From Martelella sp. NC20 (GTDB lineage Bacteria > Pseudomonadota > Alphaproteobacteria > Rhizobiales > Rhizobiaceae), in the NCBI RefSeq assembly GCF_013459645.1, contig NZ_CP054861.1, positions 2,096,001 through 2,160,000 of the forward strand: a stretch of 64,000 nucleotides of DNA. The letters run 5' to 3'. The notes beneath the pieces are model-generated. The model was given only the letters and a program-made list of their open reading frames with translations, was not told the DNA's origin and made no database searches. How positions within the stretch are numbered: the stretch's first letter is position 1; each line of letters opens with the position of its first letter. The translations under genes were made by a program, and so were the position numbers. Positions 1-9,379 of the stretch are shown here, piece after piece.

Positions 1-1739
1 TCATTGCCGGAGAGATCGGCCTCGACGGCCGGCCGGGCATCGAATTCCTCGGCGGGCACCAGCACTTCCAGCGTCCCGGCCTCCGCATCGAGCCGCATCC
101 GGTCTCCGGTGCGGATTTTCGCGATCGGGCCGCCGTCCTTTGCTTCCGGGGTCACGTGAATGGCGGCCGGCACCTTGCCGGATGCGCCGGACATGCGCCC
201 ATCGGTGACAAGCGCCACCTTGTAGCCGCGGTCCTGCAGCACGCCGAGCGGCGGGGTGAGGCGGTGAAGTTCCGGCATGCCGTTCGATTTCGGGCCCTGG
301 AAGGGGACCACCGCGATGAAATCGCGGTTGAGGTCGCCGGCCTTGAAGGCGTCCTGAAGCGCCTGCTGATCGTGGAACACGATCGCCGGGGCTTCGATGA
401 CCCGGCGTTCGGGCTTGACGGCGGAAATCTTGATGACGGCCTTGCCGACATTGCCGGCAAGCATTTTCAGGCCGCCATTGGGCTGGAACGGCTTGTCATG
501 GGTGGTCAGCACCTTGGGGTCGGCGCTCGGCCCGTCGCCGATCGGCTCGCGGTAAACGGTGCCGTCGTCGTTGAGCCGGATGTCGATCGCATAGGCTTCC
601 ATGCCTTCGCCGAACACGGTGCGGACATCGTCGTGCAGATAGCCGGCATTCAGCAATTGGCGGATCAGATAGCCCATGCCGCCGGCGGCGTGGAAATGAT
701 TCACGTCGGCAAGCCCGTTCGGATAGACGCGGGCAAGCAGCGGCACGATATCGGAGAGGTCGGAAATATCCTGCCACGTAAGATGGATGCCGCCGGCCCG
801 CGCCATCGCCACCAGGTGCATGGTATGGTTGGTGGAGCCGCCGGTCGCATGCAGGCCGACGACGCCGTTGACGATCGAGCGCTCGTCGATCATCTGGCCG
901 ACGGGCGTGAATTCGTTGCCCTCGACGGTGATCGCAAAGGCGCGTTTCACCGCCTCCTTGGTCAGCGCGTCGCGCAGCGGCGTGTTGGGGTTGATGAACG
1001 AGGCGCCGGGCATGTGCAGGCCCATCATCTCCATCAGCATCTGGTTGGAGTTGGCGGTGCCGTAGAAGGTGCAGGTGCCGGGCCCGTGATAGGATTTCGA
1101 TTCAGATTCCAGCAGTTCCTTGCGCCCGACCTTGCCCTCGGCATAGAGCTGGCGGATATGCGATTTCTCGTCATTGCCCTGGCCGGTGGTCATCGGTCCG
1201 GCCGGAATGAAGATCGTCGGCAGATGGCCGAAGGTGAGTGCCGCAATCGTCAGGCCGGGCACGATCTTGTCGCAGACGCCGAGATAGACGGCGGCGTCGA
1301 ACATGTTGTGCGACAGGCCGACAGCGGCCGCCATCGCGATCAGGTCGCGCGAAAACAGCGACAATTCCATGCCGGGCTGGCCCTGGGTGACGCCGTCGCA
1401 CATCGCCGGCACGCCGCCGGCAACCTGCGCCACGCCGCCGACCTCATGCGCGGCCTCGCGGATCAGCGCCGGAAAGGTTTCGAACGGCTGATGGGCCGAC
1501 AGCATGTCGTTATAGGAGGTGATGATGCCGAGATTGGGTACGGTATCGCCCGAAAGCGCGACCTTCTCGGCGGGGGAACAGACCGCGAAGCCATGGGCGA
1601 GATTGCCGCAGGACAGCACGGAGCGATGGACGCCCTTCGCGATCGCCTGGGAGACGCGATCGAGATAGGCTTCACGGGTCGGTCTGGACCGCTCGACGAT
1701 GCGGGCGGTGATTTCTGCAATACGGGGATCGGCGGTCAT
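1..1739 (-). CDS. edd: Phosphogluconate dehydratase (Entner-Doudoroff), 3' end outside window
   Basis: Converts 6-phosphogluconate to 2-keto-3-deoxy-6-phosphogluconate in the cytoplasm. It belongs to the IlvD/Edd family of Fe-S dehydratases. The reading frame is open from the ATG at 1739 to the left edge, giving 579 codons. The family is about 605 residues, so only a short C-terminal tail is missing. Family blocks seen are [35 protein letters not shown], the cysteine-bearing [11 protein letters not shown], and [21 protein letters not shown] near the C-terminus. It is the last gene of a zwf-pgl-edd operon, 42 bp after pgl, the usual order in Rhizobiaceae. No internal stop or frameshift was seen. 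Confidence 0.96.
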   Translation of the reverse strand, partial: MTADPRIAEITARIVERSRPTREAYLDRVSQAIAKGVHRSVLSCGNLAHGFAVCSPAEKVALSGDTVPNLGIITSYNDMLSAHQPFETFPALIREAAHEVGGVAQVAGGVPAMCDGVTQGQPGMELSLFSRDLIAMAAAVGLSHNMFDAAVYLGVCDKIVPGLTIAALTFGHLPTIFIPAGPMTTGQGNDEKSHIRQLYAEGKVGRKELLESESKSYHGPGTCTFYGTANSNQMLMEMMGLHMPGASFINPNTPLRDALTKEAVKRAFAITVEGNEFTPVGQMIDERSIVNGVVGLHATGGSTNHTMHLVAMARAGGIHLTWQDISDLSDIVPLLARVYPNGLADVNHFHAAGGMGYLIRQLLNAGYLHDDVRTVFGEGMEAYAIDIRLNDDGTVYREPIGDGPSADPKVLTTHDKPFQPNGGLKMLAGNVGKAVIKISAVKPERRVIEAPAIVFHDQQALQDAFKAGDLNRDFIAVVPFQGPKSNGMPELHRLTPPLGVLQDRGYKVALVTDGRMSGASGKVPAAIHVTPEAKDGGPIAKIRTGDRMRLDAEAGTLEVLVPAEEFDARPAVEADLSGN

Positions 1740-1781
1740 GGGCTTTTCCTGTGCTTGGCGGAAGGCGCCCGGCAGAATGTG

Positions 1782-2480
1782 TCAGGGCGCCCAGTATATT
1801 TCCACTTGTGATGAGGCGCGGGTCAGAACGGCGCGGATGGGCATTTCCGCTTCGTCGTCGCCGTCCAGCGCCTTGTTCAGAACGTCCTTCTTGGCCTCGC
1901 CTTCGATATGGAGCACCAGCAGGCCCGCATTTTCGAGGCTGGAGAAGGTGAAGGTCAGCCGCGCTTCGCCGGCGCCTTCGGCATGAATTGCCATCACGCC
2001 TGCGGGCGTTGCCTTGTCGAGCGCCTTTTCAAGCGTGTCGCCTCCGGGGAAGAACGAGGCCGTATGGCCATCGGTTCCCATGCCCAGCACCGCGACATCG
2101 AAGGGCAGGCTTGCCGCCGACACCTTGTTGGTCACGATATCGGCCGCCTCCTCGGCGGTTTCCACCTTCTGGTAGAGCGGAATGAACCGGGCGCTGGCGG
2201 CGGGGCCGATCAACAGGTTTTCCTTCACCAGAAGATGGTTCGAGCGCGGATTGTCCTCCGGCACGAACCGCTCGTCGACCAGGGTAATGGTCACCTTCTC
2301 CCAGTCGATCGGCGCCGATGACAGCGCGCGGAAGAAGGCCTTGGGCGTCGAACCGCCGGAAACGGCGAGCGCGGCCATGCCCTTGTCGGCGATCGCCGCC
2401 GCAAGCTTGCCGGCAACGGCCGCGGACAGGGCCACGGCCAGATCGGCGCCGTTTTCGAATGTGTGCATTGTCTGCGTCAT
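1782..2480 (-). CDS. pgl: 6-phosphogluconolactonase
   Basis: Hydrolyses 6-phosphogluconolactone made by Zwf to 6-phosphogluconate. It is 232 residues long, normal for the bacterial DevB/SOL type. Motifs are SGGSTPK (41-47), LVDERFVP (67-74) and the signature GMGTDGHTASFFPG (133-146). The frame stays open upstream into zwf, but the ATG at 2480 (MTQTMHTF) lies 11 bp after the zwf stop and gives a family-length protein, so it was chosen. It sits between zwf and edd and is presumably co-transcribed with both. Confidence 0.96.
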   Translation of the reverse strand: MTQTMHTFENGADLAVALSAAVAGKLAAAIADKGMAALAVSGGSTPKAFFRALSSAPIDWEKVTITLVDERFVPEDNPRSNHLLVKENLLIGPAASARFIPLYQKVETAEEAADIVTNKVSAASLPFDVAVLGMGTDGHTASFFPGGDTLEKALDKATPAGVMAIHAEGAGEARLTFTFSSLENAGLLVLHIEGEAKKDVLNKALDGDDEAEMPIRAVLTRASSQVEIYWAP

Positions 2481-2491
2481 GTCGCTCGCCC

Positions 2492-3964
2492 TCACAGCGG
2501 CTCGTGCCAGGTGCGGCCATCGCGCTCGATCAGCGCGATCGCCTTGCTCGGGCCCCAGGTGCCGGCGGTATAGCCGTGAACCGGCTGGTTGGTCTCCTCC
2601 CAGGCCTTGAGGATCGGGTCGCACCAGCGCCATGCCGCCTCGACCTCGTCGCGGCGCATGAACAGCGTCTGGTTGGCGCGCACGACGTCGAGCAGGAGGC
2701 GCTCATAGGCATCCGGGTTGCGCACGTCGAAGGCCTGGGCGAAGCTCATGTCGAGTGCGACCTGGCGCAGCCGCATGCCGCCGGGACCGGGATCCTTGAT
2801 CATCAGCCACTGCTTCACGCCCTCGTCCGGCTGCAGGCGCAGCACGAGCTGGTTGGCCGCGATCCGGCCGGCATGGTCGCCGAAGATCGAATGCGGGATT
2901 TCCTTGAAGGTGATGACGATTTCCGAAAGCCGGGTGGCGAGCCGCTTGCCGGTGCGGATGTAGAACGGCACGCCGGCCCAGCGCCAGTTTTCAACCTCGG
3001 CCTTGATGGCGACGAAGGTCTCGGTGTCCGACTCGCCTTCGAGTTCTTCGAGATAGCCCCTGACGGCCCCGCCCTTGGACGCGCCGGCGCGATATTGCCC
3101 GCGAACGGTCAATGCGCTGGCGTTTTCCTCGGTGATCGGCTTCAGCGAGCGCAGCACCTTGAGCTTCTCGTCGCGGACGGCTTCCGCCTCCATCGAATAG
3201 GGCGTCTCCATCGCCACCATGCAGAGCACGTTGAGGATGTGGTTCTGCACCATGTCGCGCAGCGCCCCGGACTTGTCGTAATAGCCGGCCCGGCCCTCAA
3301 GCCCGACCTCTTCGCCGACGGTAATCTGCACATGGTCGATATGGTTGGCGTTCCAGAGCGGCGCGTAGAGCGCATTCGCGAAGCGCAGCGCCATCAGGTT
3401 CTGCACCGTCTCCTTGCCGAGATAGTGGTCGATGCGGAAGACCTGTTCCTCGTGGAAGGTCTTGGCAATCATGTTGTTGAGTTCCAGCGCGGAGGCGAGG
3501 TCGCGCCCGAGCGGTTTTTCAACGACGATGCGGGTCTGTTTGGTGATCAGCTTGTGGTCGCGAATGCCGTCGCAGATCGGACCGAAGATCGAGGGGGCGA
3601 CCGCCATGTAGAACGCGCGCACACGGTCCTTGCCCGGCTCCAGCAATTTCTTCAGCGCGTCCCAGCCCTTGTTGGTGGTCGCGTCGACGGGCACGTATTC
3701 GATCCGGGAGAGGAACTTCGCGACCTCGTCCTTGTCGTACTCGCCTTCCTTCAGGTGTTCCTTCAGCGCCTTGGCGGCGTGCTCGCGGAACTGTTCGGAG
3801 GTCAGTTCGGAGCGCGAGGCGCCGATGATGCGCGTCGGGTCGGTGAACTGACCCGCAATCTGGCGGTGGTAGAGCGCGGGGAGGAGCTTGCGTTCCGTCA
3901 GGTCTCCGGTTGCGCCGAAGACAACATAGTCGAAGGGTTCAACGGGGATCATTTGACTGCTCAT
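2492..3964 (-). CDS. zwf: Glucose-6-phosphate 1-dehydrogenase
   Basis: Oxidises glucose-6-phosphate to 6-phosphogluconolactone with NADP+, feeding the Entner-Doudoroff and pentose phosphate routes. It is 490 residues, a normal length. It has the nucleotide-binding GATGDL (17-22), EKPLGRD (149-155) and the active-site signature RIDHYLGKE (177-185). The ATG at 3964 is preceded by GAGAGGA at good spacing. A TTG five codons upstream is a weaker alternative. It is the first gene of zwf-pgl-edd. The upstream 190 bp holds an AT-rich palindrome that could be a control site. Confidence 0.97.
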   Translation of the reverse strand: MSSQMIPVEPFDYVVFGATGDLTERKLLPALYHRQIAGQFTDPTRIIGASRSELTSEQFREHAAKALKEHLKEGEYDKDEVAKFLSRIEYVPVDATTNKGWDALKKLLEPGKDRVRAFYMAVAPSIFGPICDGIRDHKLITKQTRIVVEKPLGRDLASALELNNMIAKTFHEEQVFRIDHYLGKETVQNLMALRFANALYAPLWNANHIDHVQITVGEEVGLEGRAGYYDKSGALRDMVQNHILNVLCMVAMETPYSMEAEAVRDEKLKVLRSLKPITEENASALTVRGQYRAGASKGGAVRGYLEELEGESDTETFVAIKAEVENWRWAGVPFYIRTGKRLATRLSEIVITFKEIPHSIFGDHAGRIAANQLVLRLQPDEGVKQWLMIKDPGPGGMRLRQVALDMSFAQAFDVRNPDAYERLLLDVVRANQTLFMRRDEVEAAWRWCDPILKAWEETNQPVHGYTAGTWGPSKAIALIERDGRTWHEPL

Positions 3965-4006
3965 TGTCAGTCCTCTCAATCGTCAGCTGGTTGGCGGTGT
4001 TTTATC

Positions 4007-4016
4007 AAATCGATTT
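4007..4016. promoter_or_regulatory. AT-rich palindrome upstream of zwf, possible operator
   Basis: A perfect 10-bp palindrome, AAATCGATTT, lies 43 bp upstream of the zwf ATG in the only gap that can hold the operon promoter. Hexose regulators of the RpiR/HexR type bind upstream of zwf in other proteobacteria, but no match to their consensus is claimed. A 10-bp palindrome can occur by chance. Confidence 0.25.
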
Positions 4017-4154
4017 AAAAATGCCAGTCCGATTTCGAAAAAAAACGGAGGAAGGCGGAAGGGTGCGATCGTCTTTCATCGGGGTGGTCTCGGTACTGGA
4101 GCGCTTTCAGAGCAAAGGTGGTTACCGGTCCGCAAGCGCGGAAAAACAAATCAA

Positions 4155-5444
4155 CTAGATCAGGTCGCGCAGCGCGAACCATGTGAGCGCCAGGAACAGC
4201 AGTGGCCTGCGCAGCCGCTCGCCGCCCGGGAATGAGGGGATTTCGAGGTCGCGGTAAAGCCCGAGATCCTGCGAGCGTCCCGCGATCTCGTCGGCATAAA
4301 GCTTGCCGCAGTAATTCGACAGCATGACGCCGTGGCCCGAGAACCCGCCGATCGAGGTGACGCCCGGCATGATGTCGTGCACCAGCGGCCGGCGCGGCAG
4401 GGTAATGCCCACCGACCCGCCCCAGGCATGAGTGATGTCGACGCTGGCCAGTTGCGGATAGACCTGCATGATCTGGCGGTGGAGATGTCTGGCAACGTTT
4501 TTCGGATCATCGGCGGAATAGACCTCGCGCCCGCCGAACAGCAATTCTCCGGTCGGTGCCTTGCGAAAGTAGCGCACCACAAACCGGCTGTCATCGACCG
4601 ATTCGCCGCCGGGCAAAATCTTTAGCGCCTTCGGGATCCGGGTGGTTGCGGCGATGAAGGAGCGGATCGGCATGATCTTCGCCGCCGTTTTCGGTTCCAG
4701 GTGCTCCTTGATGTAGCCGTTGCAGGCGATCAGGGCGCGATCGGCGGTAATCGTTCCGCGGTCGGTCTCCACCGCGATCCTGCCGTCGGCGCGGTCGATA
4801 TTGAGGGCCTTGGTCATTTCGAACAGGCGCGCGCCGGCCTTTGCCGCAGCGCTCGCGGTGCCGACCAGAAGTTTCAGCGGATGGATATGGCCGGTGCCGA
4901 TATCGCGCAGGCCGCAGTGATAATGGCTGGAGCCAAGCCGCTCCGCCGTCTCCTGCCGGCCCATGAAGGACAGATGCGGGTAGTCGTAGCGTTCCGCCAG
5001 CACCTCGGCGTGGCTGCGGTAGGCGTACTCCTTGCCGCGTTTATGCGCGACGGAGAGCTGGCCGGGGGTGAAATCGATATTGATCTTCTGGGCGCGGGCG
5101 AAATCCAGCAGGTGGGACTTGGCATCCTCGGCCATGCGGAAAAAGGCCAGCGATCGGGCCTTGCCGAGCTTGTGTTCCATGTCCTCCGGCCACCAGTGCT
5201 GGCCGGTTCCGAGCTGGCCGCCATTGCGCCCCGATGCGCCGTCGCCGAACCGGGCGGCGTCGATCAGCACCACGTCGACGCCGTCGGCCGCCAGTTGATA
5301 GGCCGCCTGAAGGCCGGTAAAGCCGCCGCCGACGACGATGACATCCGCGCTCGTCGAGCCGTCAAGCTGGGGATAGGTCGGCCGCTCGGCGAGCGTTGCC
5401 TGATACCAGGACATCCCCGGCGCAATCGGGCTTTGCCATTTCAT
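4155..5444 (-). CDS. puuB: FAD-dependent oxidoreductase, PuuB-like (gamma-glutamylputrescine oxidase)
   Basis: A 429-residue DadA/PuuB-family flavoprotein. It starts MKWQSPIAPGMSWYQATL, then has the FAD-binding GGGFTG (39-44), and ends with a conserved IGGFSGHGVMLSNYCGKL block. PuuB oxidises gamma-glutamylputrescine made by PuuA. The neighbouring glutamine-synthetase-like gene ends 35 bp upstream on the same strand, which supports that role. Related enzymes act on other amines or amino acids, so the substrate is inferred from context. Confidence 0.82.
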   Translation of the reverse strand: MKWQSPIAPGMSWYQATLAERPTYPQLDGSTSADVIVVGGGFTGLQAAYQLAADGVDVVLIDAARFGDGASGRNGGQLGTGQHWWPEDMEHKLGKARSLAFFRMAEDAKSHLLDFARAQKINIDFTPGQLSVAHKRGKEYAYRSHAEVLAERYDYPHLSFMGRQETAERLGSSHYHCGLRDIGTGHIHPLKLLVGTASAAAKAGARLFEMTKALNIDRADGRIAVETDRGTITADRALIACNGYIKEHLEPKTAAKIMPIRSFIAATTRIPKALKILPGGESVDDSRFVVRYFRKAPTGELLFGGREVYSADDPKNVARHLHRQIMQVYPQLASVDITHAWGGSVGITLPRRPLVHDIMPGVTSIGGFSGHGVMLSNYCGKLYADEIAGRSQDLGLYRDLEIPSFPGGERLRRPLLFLALTWFALRDLI

Positions 5445-5479
5445 TCGCCATCGTCTCCGTCATCAAAAATCGTTTACTG

Positions 5480-6937
5480 TTACACGTGCAGGAGCAGGTA
5501 TTCCCGTTCCCAGGGGCTGATCACCTCCATGAAGGTTTCGAATTCGCCGCGCTTGATCCCGGCGTAAAGGTCGATGAATTCGTGGGAAAGCACCGGGACG
5601 AGCGCCGTTTCGGCCTCGAGCAGCGCCAGCGCCTCCAACAGGCCCCGCGGTAGATCGACAATGCCCTCATTGGCGGTATCGGCCGTCGGCGCGGAGGGAT
5701 CGGCAAGGTTCTCGATGCCGAGATAGCCGCAGGCGAGCGAGGCCGCAAGCGCGAGGTAGGGATTGGCGTCGGAGCTCGGCAGCCGGTTTTCGACCCGCCG
5801 CGAATCCGGGTCGGAAACCGGGATGCGGAACGCGGTGGTGCGGTTGTCGTAGCCCCAGGCGGTGTTGACCGGGCAGGCCATGTCCGGCGTCAGCCGGCGG
5901 TAGGAATTCACATAGGGCGCCATCATCACCAGCGTTGACGGCACGTATTTCTGCATGCCGCCGATGAAGTGGAAGAATTCGGGCGAGGGCTCGCCGTTTT
6001 CCAGCGAAAACACGTTGCGGCCGGTCTCGATATCGATCAGCGACTGATGGATATGCATGGCCGAGCCCGGCTGGCCCTGCATCGGCTTGGCCATGAAGGT
6101 CGCAAACGTGCCGTGCTTGGTGGCCGCTTCTCGGATTGTGCGCTTGAAATAGAACACCTGGTCGGCAAGCTCCAGCGGATCGCCATGGCGGAGATTGATC
6201 TCGAGCTGGGCCGGCCCCTCCTCGTGGATCAGGGTGTCGATCTCAAGGCCCTGCGCCTCGCAGAAGTGATAGATATCGTCGATCAGCTCGTCGAACTCGT
6301 TGATGCCGGCGATCGAATAGGCCTGGCCGGCCACGATCGGGCGTCCGGAACGGCCGACGGGCGGCGTCAGCGGCAGGTCGGGATCGTCATTCTTGGCCAC
6401 GAGATAGAATTCGATCTCGGGCGCGACCACCGGGCGCCATCCCTTTTTTTCGTAGAGCTCGATGACCCGTTTCAGTACGTTGCGCGGGGCGTAGGGCACC
6501 TCCGCGCCATCGGAGCCGACGACGTCGCAGATCACCTGCGCGGTCGGGTCGCTTTCCCAGGGAACCGTCGTCAGCGTCGACAGATCGGGCACGAGCTTGA
6601 GGTCATTGTCGCGCGGCTCATAGCGGAAGCTGCCGCTTTCATCCGGATAGTCGCCCGAAATCGTGTGGCGGTAGAGCGCGGAGGGAAGGGCAAGCGAGGT
6701 GTTGGACGTAAACTTCGATGTCGGCATCATCTTGCCGCGCGGCACGCCGGCAATATCGGGCGTGATGCATTCGATATCCTCGATGCCGCGCGCCTTCAGC
6801 CAGCGGGCGGCATCCTTCCAGTCGGCGACGCCGCGCGCGGATGCAGGCGAAGACAGCACGGTCGGCTTCTTCGCCCGTTTGGCTCTGTTGCCTGGGGATC
6901 TGCTTGCGGCTTTCATGGACATTTTCTTGGCTGACAT
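5480..6937 (-). CDS. puuA: Glutamine synthetase family protein, PuuA-like (glutamate-putrescine ligase)
   Basis: 485 residues. It has a lysine/arginine-rich N-terminus and then the GS fold, with catalytic blocks VVAPEIEFYLV, GPAQLEINLRHGDPL, MQGQPGSAMHIHQSL and RRVENRLPSSDANPYLA. PuuA ligates glutamate to putrescine, the first step of the glutamylated putrescine pathway. It is much closer to this GlnT/PuuA branch than to GlnA. It is paired with the PuuB-like oxidase downstream and diverges from the flavoprotein gene at 7055. The ATG at 6937 follows GGCGAGAAA. A second in-frame ATG lies six codons in. Confidence 0.85.
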   Translation of the reverse strand: MSAKKMSMKAASRSPGNRAKRAKKPTVLSSPASARGVADWKDAARWLKARGIEDIECITPDIAGVPRGKMMPTSKFTSNTSLALPSALYRHTISGDYPDESGSFRYEPRDNDLKLVPDLSTLTTVPWESDPTAQVICDVVGSDGAEVPYAPRNVLKRVIELYEKKGWRPVVAPEIEFYLVAKNDDPDLPLTPPVGRSGRPIVAGQAYSIAGINEFDELIDDIYHFCEAQGLEIDTLIHEEGPAQLEINLRHGDPLELADQVFYFKRTIREAATKHGTFATFMAKPMQGQPGSAMHIHQSLIDIETGRNVFSLENGEPSPEFFHFIGGMQKYVPSTLVMMAPYVNSYRRLTPDMACPVNTAWGYDNRTTAFRIPVSDPDSRRVENRLPSSDANPYLALAASLACGYLGIENLADPSAPTADTANEGIVDLPRGLLEALALLEAETALVPVLSHEFIDLYAGIKRGEFETFMEVISPWEREYLLLHV

Positions 6938-7054
6938 TTTTCTCGCCGGTTGTCATTGCGGTTTTCTGTATCATAAACACCCGTGACGCGTTGGCGAGGG
7001 GGCAAGTTGAGTTTCTGCGCCGGAACCGGACGCCGCCTTGGGGATAACAGGCGA

Positions 7055-8233
7055 ATGAAAGAATATGATGTCATTATCGTGGGGGCCGGAGCTGCCGGGC
7101 TGATGTGCGCCGCGCGCGCCGGCAAACGCGGCCGCAGGGTGCTGCTGATCGACCATGCGGCCAAGCCCGGCGAGAAGATCCGCATCTCCGGCGGCGGCCG
7201 CTGCAATTTCACCAATATCCATGCCGGCCCGCGCAACTACATCTCCGAAAACCCGCATTTCGCCAAATCCGCACTGGCGCGCTACACCCCGCGCGATTTT
7301 ATCGATCTCGTCGAGAGCCACGGCATCGCCTGGCACGAAAAGACGCTGGGCCAACTGTTCTGCGACGGCTCGGCGCGCGAGATCATCGCCATGCTGATGG
7401 CGGAATGCGCGCGCGGCGGCGTCACGGTCGCGCTTGAAACCGCTGCCAGCGAGATCTCCCGCATCGGAGACCGGTTCGTGATGCGGCTGAATGGCGAAAA
7501 GGCGTCATCCGCCGCTCTGGTGATCGCCACCGGCGGCAAGTCGATCCCGAAAATGGGCGCCACCGGGTTTGCCTATGATGTCGCCGCAAGCTTCGCCATT
7601 GCGATGGTCGAGCCGCGGCCCGGCCTGGTGCCGTTCACGCTGGATCCGCAGTTGCAGGCGGAATTGCAGCCACTGTCGGGCATCGGGGTCGAAACCGAGA
7701 TCGGCTGCGGCAAGACCGCGTTTCGCGAGGCGATGCTGATCACCCATCGCGGGCTGTCCGGGCCCGCAATCCTGCAGATTTCATCCTTCTGGAAACCGGG
7801 ACAGGAAATCGCGGTGCGCATGCTGCCCGCCATCGACCTTGCGGCCGAACTCATCAAGGCCAAGCGCGACAATGGCCGGCAAAGCGCTGCCACCGCGCTT
7901 TCCGCTCATCTGCCCAAGCGGCTGGCGCAGTATCTTGCGGAGAAACGCGGCCCCGCCGGACCTTTGGCCGACACGGCGGACAAGGCGCTCGAAGCCCTTG
8001 CCCGGGCCGTTCAGGACTGGCGGGTCAAGCCCGCGGGCACCGAGGGCTACCGCACCGCCGAGGTGACGCTCGGCGGCATCGACACCAGCGCGCTGTCTTC
8101 GGCCACAATGGAAGCGCGCGCCGTGCCGGGGCTTTATTTCATCGGCGAATGCGTCGACGTTACCGGCTGGCTTGGCGGTTACAATTTCCAGTGGGCATGG
8201 GCCTCGGGCGTCGCTGCCGGCGACGCTTTATGA
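7055..8233 (+). CDS. BaiN/HI0933-family NAD(P)/FAD-dependent oxidoreductase
   Basis: 392 residues. The N-terminal dinucleotide-binding VGAGAAGLMCAARAG is followed by the family hallmark SGGGRCNFTN. The C-terminus has YFIGECVDVTGWLGGYNFQWAWASG, where the second FAD-contacting glycines lie. This family (YhiN, HI0933) is widespread, and its reaction is mostly undefined. The ATG at 7055 is chosen because MKEYDVIIVGAG is the expected N-terminus. The frame extends upstream to 6983 without homologous sequence. The 3' end overlaps a convergent small ORF by 74 bp. Confidence 0.88.
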   Translation: MKEYDVIIVGAGAAGLMCAARAGKRGRRVLLIDHAAKPGEKIRISGGGRCNFTNIHAGPRNYISENPHFAKSALARYTPRDFIDLVESHGIAWHEKTLGQLFCDGSAREIIAMLMAECARGGVTVALETAASEISRIGDRFVMRLNGEKASSAALVIATGGKSIPKMGATGFAYDVAASFAIAMVEPRPGLVPFTLDPQLQAELQPLSGIGVETEIGCGKTAFREAMLITHRGLSGPAILQISSFWKPGQEIAVRMLPAIDLAAELIKAKRDNGRQSAATALSAHLPKRLAQYLAEKRGPAGPLADTADKALEALARAVQDWRVKPAGTEGYRTAEVTLGGIDTSALSSATMEARAVPGLYFIGECVDVTGWLGGYNFQWAWASGVAAGDAL

Positions 8234-8378
8234 GGCGAAAGGCGGCAGCGCACCGCTGCGCGAACGCAACCAGCCAATACCAGGGTCTCGGGAGCGGATT
8301 GGCGTGGGCGCGGTAATAGTCGTCCTCGGGCATGTCGCGCCAGTTGACGACGTCGATGATTTTGGGCGGTCGGGGCAT
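8160..8378 (-). CDS. Small hypothetical protein, Trp/Arg-rich
   Basis: 72 residues, beginning MPRPPKIIDVVNWRDMPEDDYYRAHANP. It has a short hydrophobic stretch (WYWLVAFA) followed by an arginine-rich tail. The ATG is preceded by a strong AAGGAGA at 8-nt spacing, which is the main reason to accept it. Its last 74 bp run antisense to the end of the flavoprotein gene at 7055-8233. It is divergent from the LysR gene. No function is recognised. Confidence 0.55.
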   Translation of the reverse strand: MPRPPKIIDVVNWRDMPEDDYYRAHANPLPRPWYWLVAFAQRCAAAFRLIKRRRQRRPRPMPTGNCNRQASR

Positions 8379-8458
8379 TGGCGATGTCTCCTTTGTCGTG
8401 AGCCATCACCTCTATTAAGCGCAAAAATTATCGTTTGATATCGCGTGAAATGAGGCCT

Positions 8459-8478
8459 ATTTTTCATGCATGAAAAAT
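8459..8478. promoter_or_regulatory. 20-bp perfect palindrome over the lysR start codon
   Basis: The sequence ATTTTTCATG followed by its exact reverse complement covers the ATG at 8470. It sits in the short divergent region between the small ORF (start 8378) and the LysR gene, so it could be an autoregulatory operator. A T-N11-A LysR box reading is possible but not distinctive. Confidence 0.45.
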
Positions 8479-9345
8479 GCTCCATGGTCTCATTATCAGT
8501 TGTTCCTGCTGGTCGTCCGTCATGGCGGGCTGTCGGGTGCTGCGGAAGAAAGCGCGCTCAGTCCGGCCACCGTCGGCAGGCACATGCTCGATCTCGAGCA
8601 ACGGCTCGGCAGGACCCTGTTCCGGCGCAGCCCGCGCGGCTACAGCCTGACGCCGGACGGCGAAACCCTGCATGCGATGCTGAAGGACGCGGAAGGCAGG
8701 CTGCGCCGGGTCGAGGACTGGCGCGGCGAGACGGCGGCCCCGACGCTGGTGCGCCTGGCGATCGGCACCTGGAATGCCTTTCTGGTCAGCCAGCACATCA
8801 GTGAAATCCGGTCGCCCGGCGATCCCGTTCGCCTCCAGTTCCTCGTCGGCGAACAACGCGCGAGCCTTGCCCACCGTGAAAACCATATCGGTATCCGCTC
8901 GTTCAGGCCGGAAGAGACCAATCTTGCCGCCCGGCGCGTCTGCCCGGTCGCCTACGCGGCTTTCAGGGCCAAGAACGCGCCGGCCGCGGTCGCCGAGCAA
9001 TGGATCGCGGTCACCCGCGAGGAGGCGATTTCCGGCTATCTGCTCTGGCCCCATACGCATCACGCCAACGCCATCATCATGTCGGTAAGCCGGCCGCGCT
9101 CCATGCTCGATCTGGTCGAGGCGGGCGCCGGCATTGCCGTTCTGCCGTGTTTCATCGGCGATACCAACCCGCGCCTGGTGCGCGCCGGGCCGGTGATCGA
9201 TGCGCTCGCCCATGATCAGTGGCTCGTGTTGCATGACGATGATCGCCGCCAGCGCGAAATCCGCCAGGTCGCCGACCGGCTTTACAGGTTCATGAAGGCG
9301 CGGGCGCAGCTTTACGCCGGCAGGCGCTCGGAATCGGACGCGTGA
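8470..9345 (+). CDS. LysR-family transcriptional regulator
   Basis: 291 residues. The N-terminal winged HTH (about 5-65) reads HYQLFLLVVRHGGLSGAAEE, then LSPATVGRHMLDLEQRLGRTLFRRSPRGYSLT in two parts. It is followed by a LysR substrate-binding domain ending near DLVEAGAGIAVLPCFIGD. The start lies inside a 20-bp palindrome, and no strong Shine-Dalgarno is visible. The divergent neighbour is a 72-residue ORF. No target or effector can be assigned. Confidence 0.9.
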   Translation: MKNAPWSHYQLFLLVVRHGGLSGAAEESALSPATVGRHMLDLEQRLGRTLFRRSPRGYSLTPDGETLHAMLKDAEGRLRRVEDWRGETAAPTLVRLAIGTWNAFLVSQHISEIRSPGDPVRLQFLVGEQRASLAHRENHIGIRSFRPEETNLAARRVCPVAYAAFRAKNAPAAVAEQWIAVTREEAISGYLLWPHTHHANAIIMSVSRPRSMLDLVEAGAGIAVLPCFIGDTNPRLVRAGPVIDALAHDQWLVLHDDDRRQREIRQVADRLYRFMKARAQLYAGRRSESDA

Positions 9346-9379
9346 GATCGCGTGCCGTTGCAGGGCAAGGGCTGTCGGT

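Noticed and set aside
156..1811. Long plus-strand frame (551 codons) opposite edd
   Set aside because: Antisense to a fully conserved edd frame. It is caused by high GC at third positions and encodes no recognisable domain.
2318..4018. Plus-strand frame of 566 codons opposite zwf
   Set aside because: Mirror of the zwf coding frame, His/Arg/Val-rich without family blocks.
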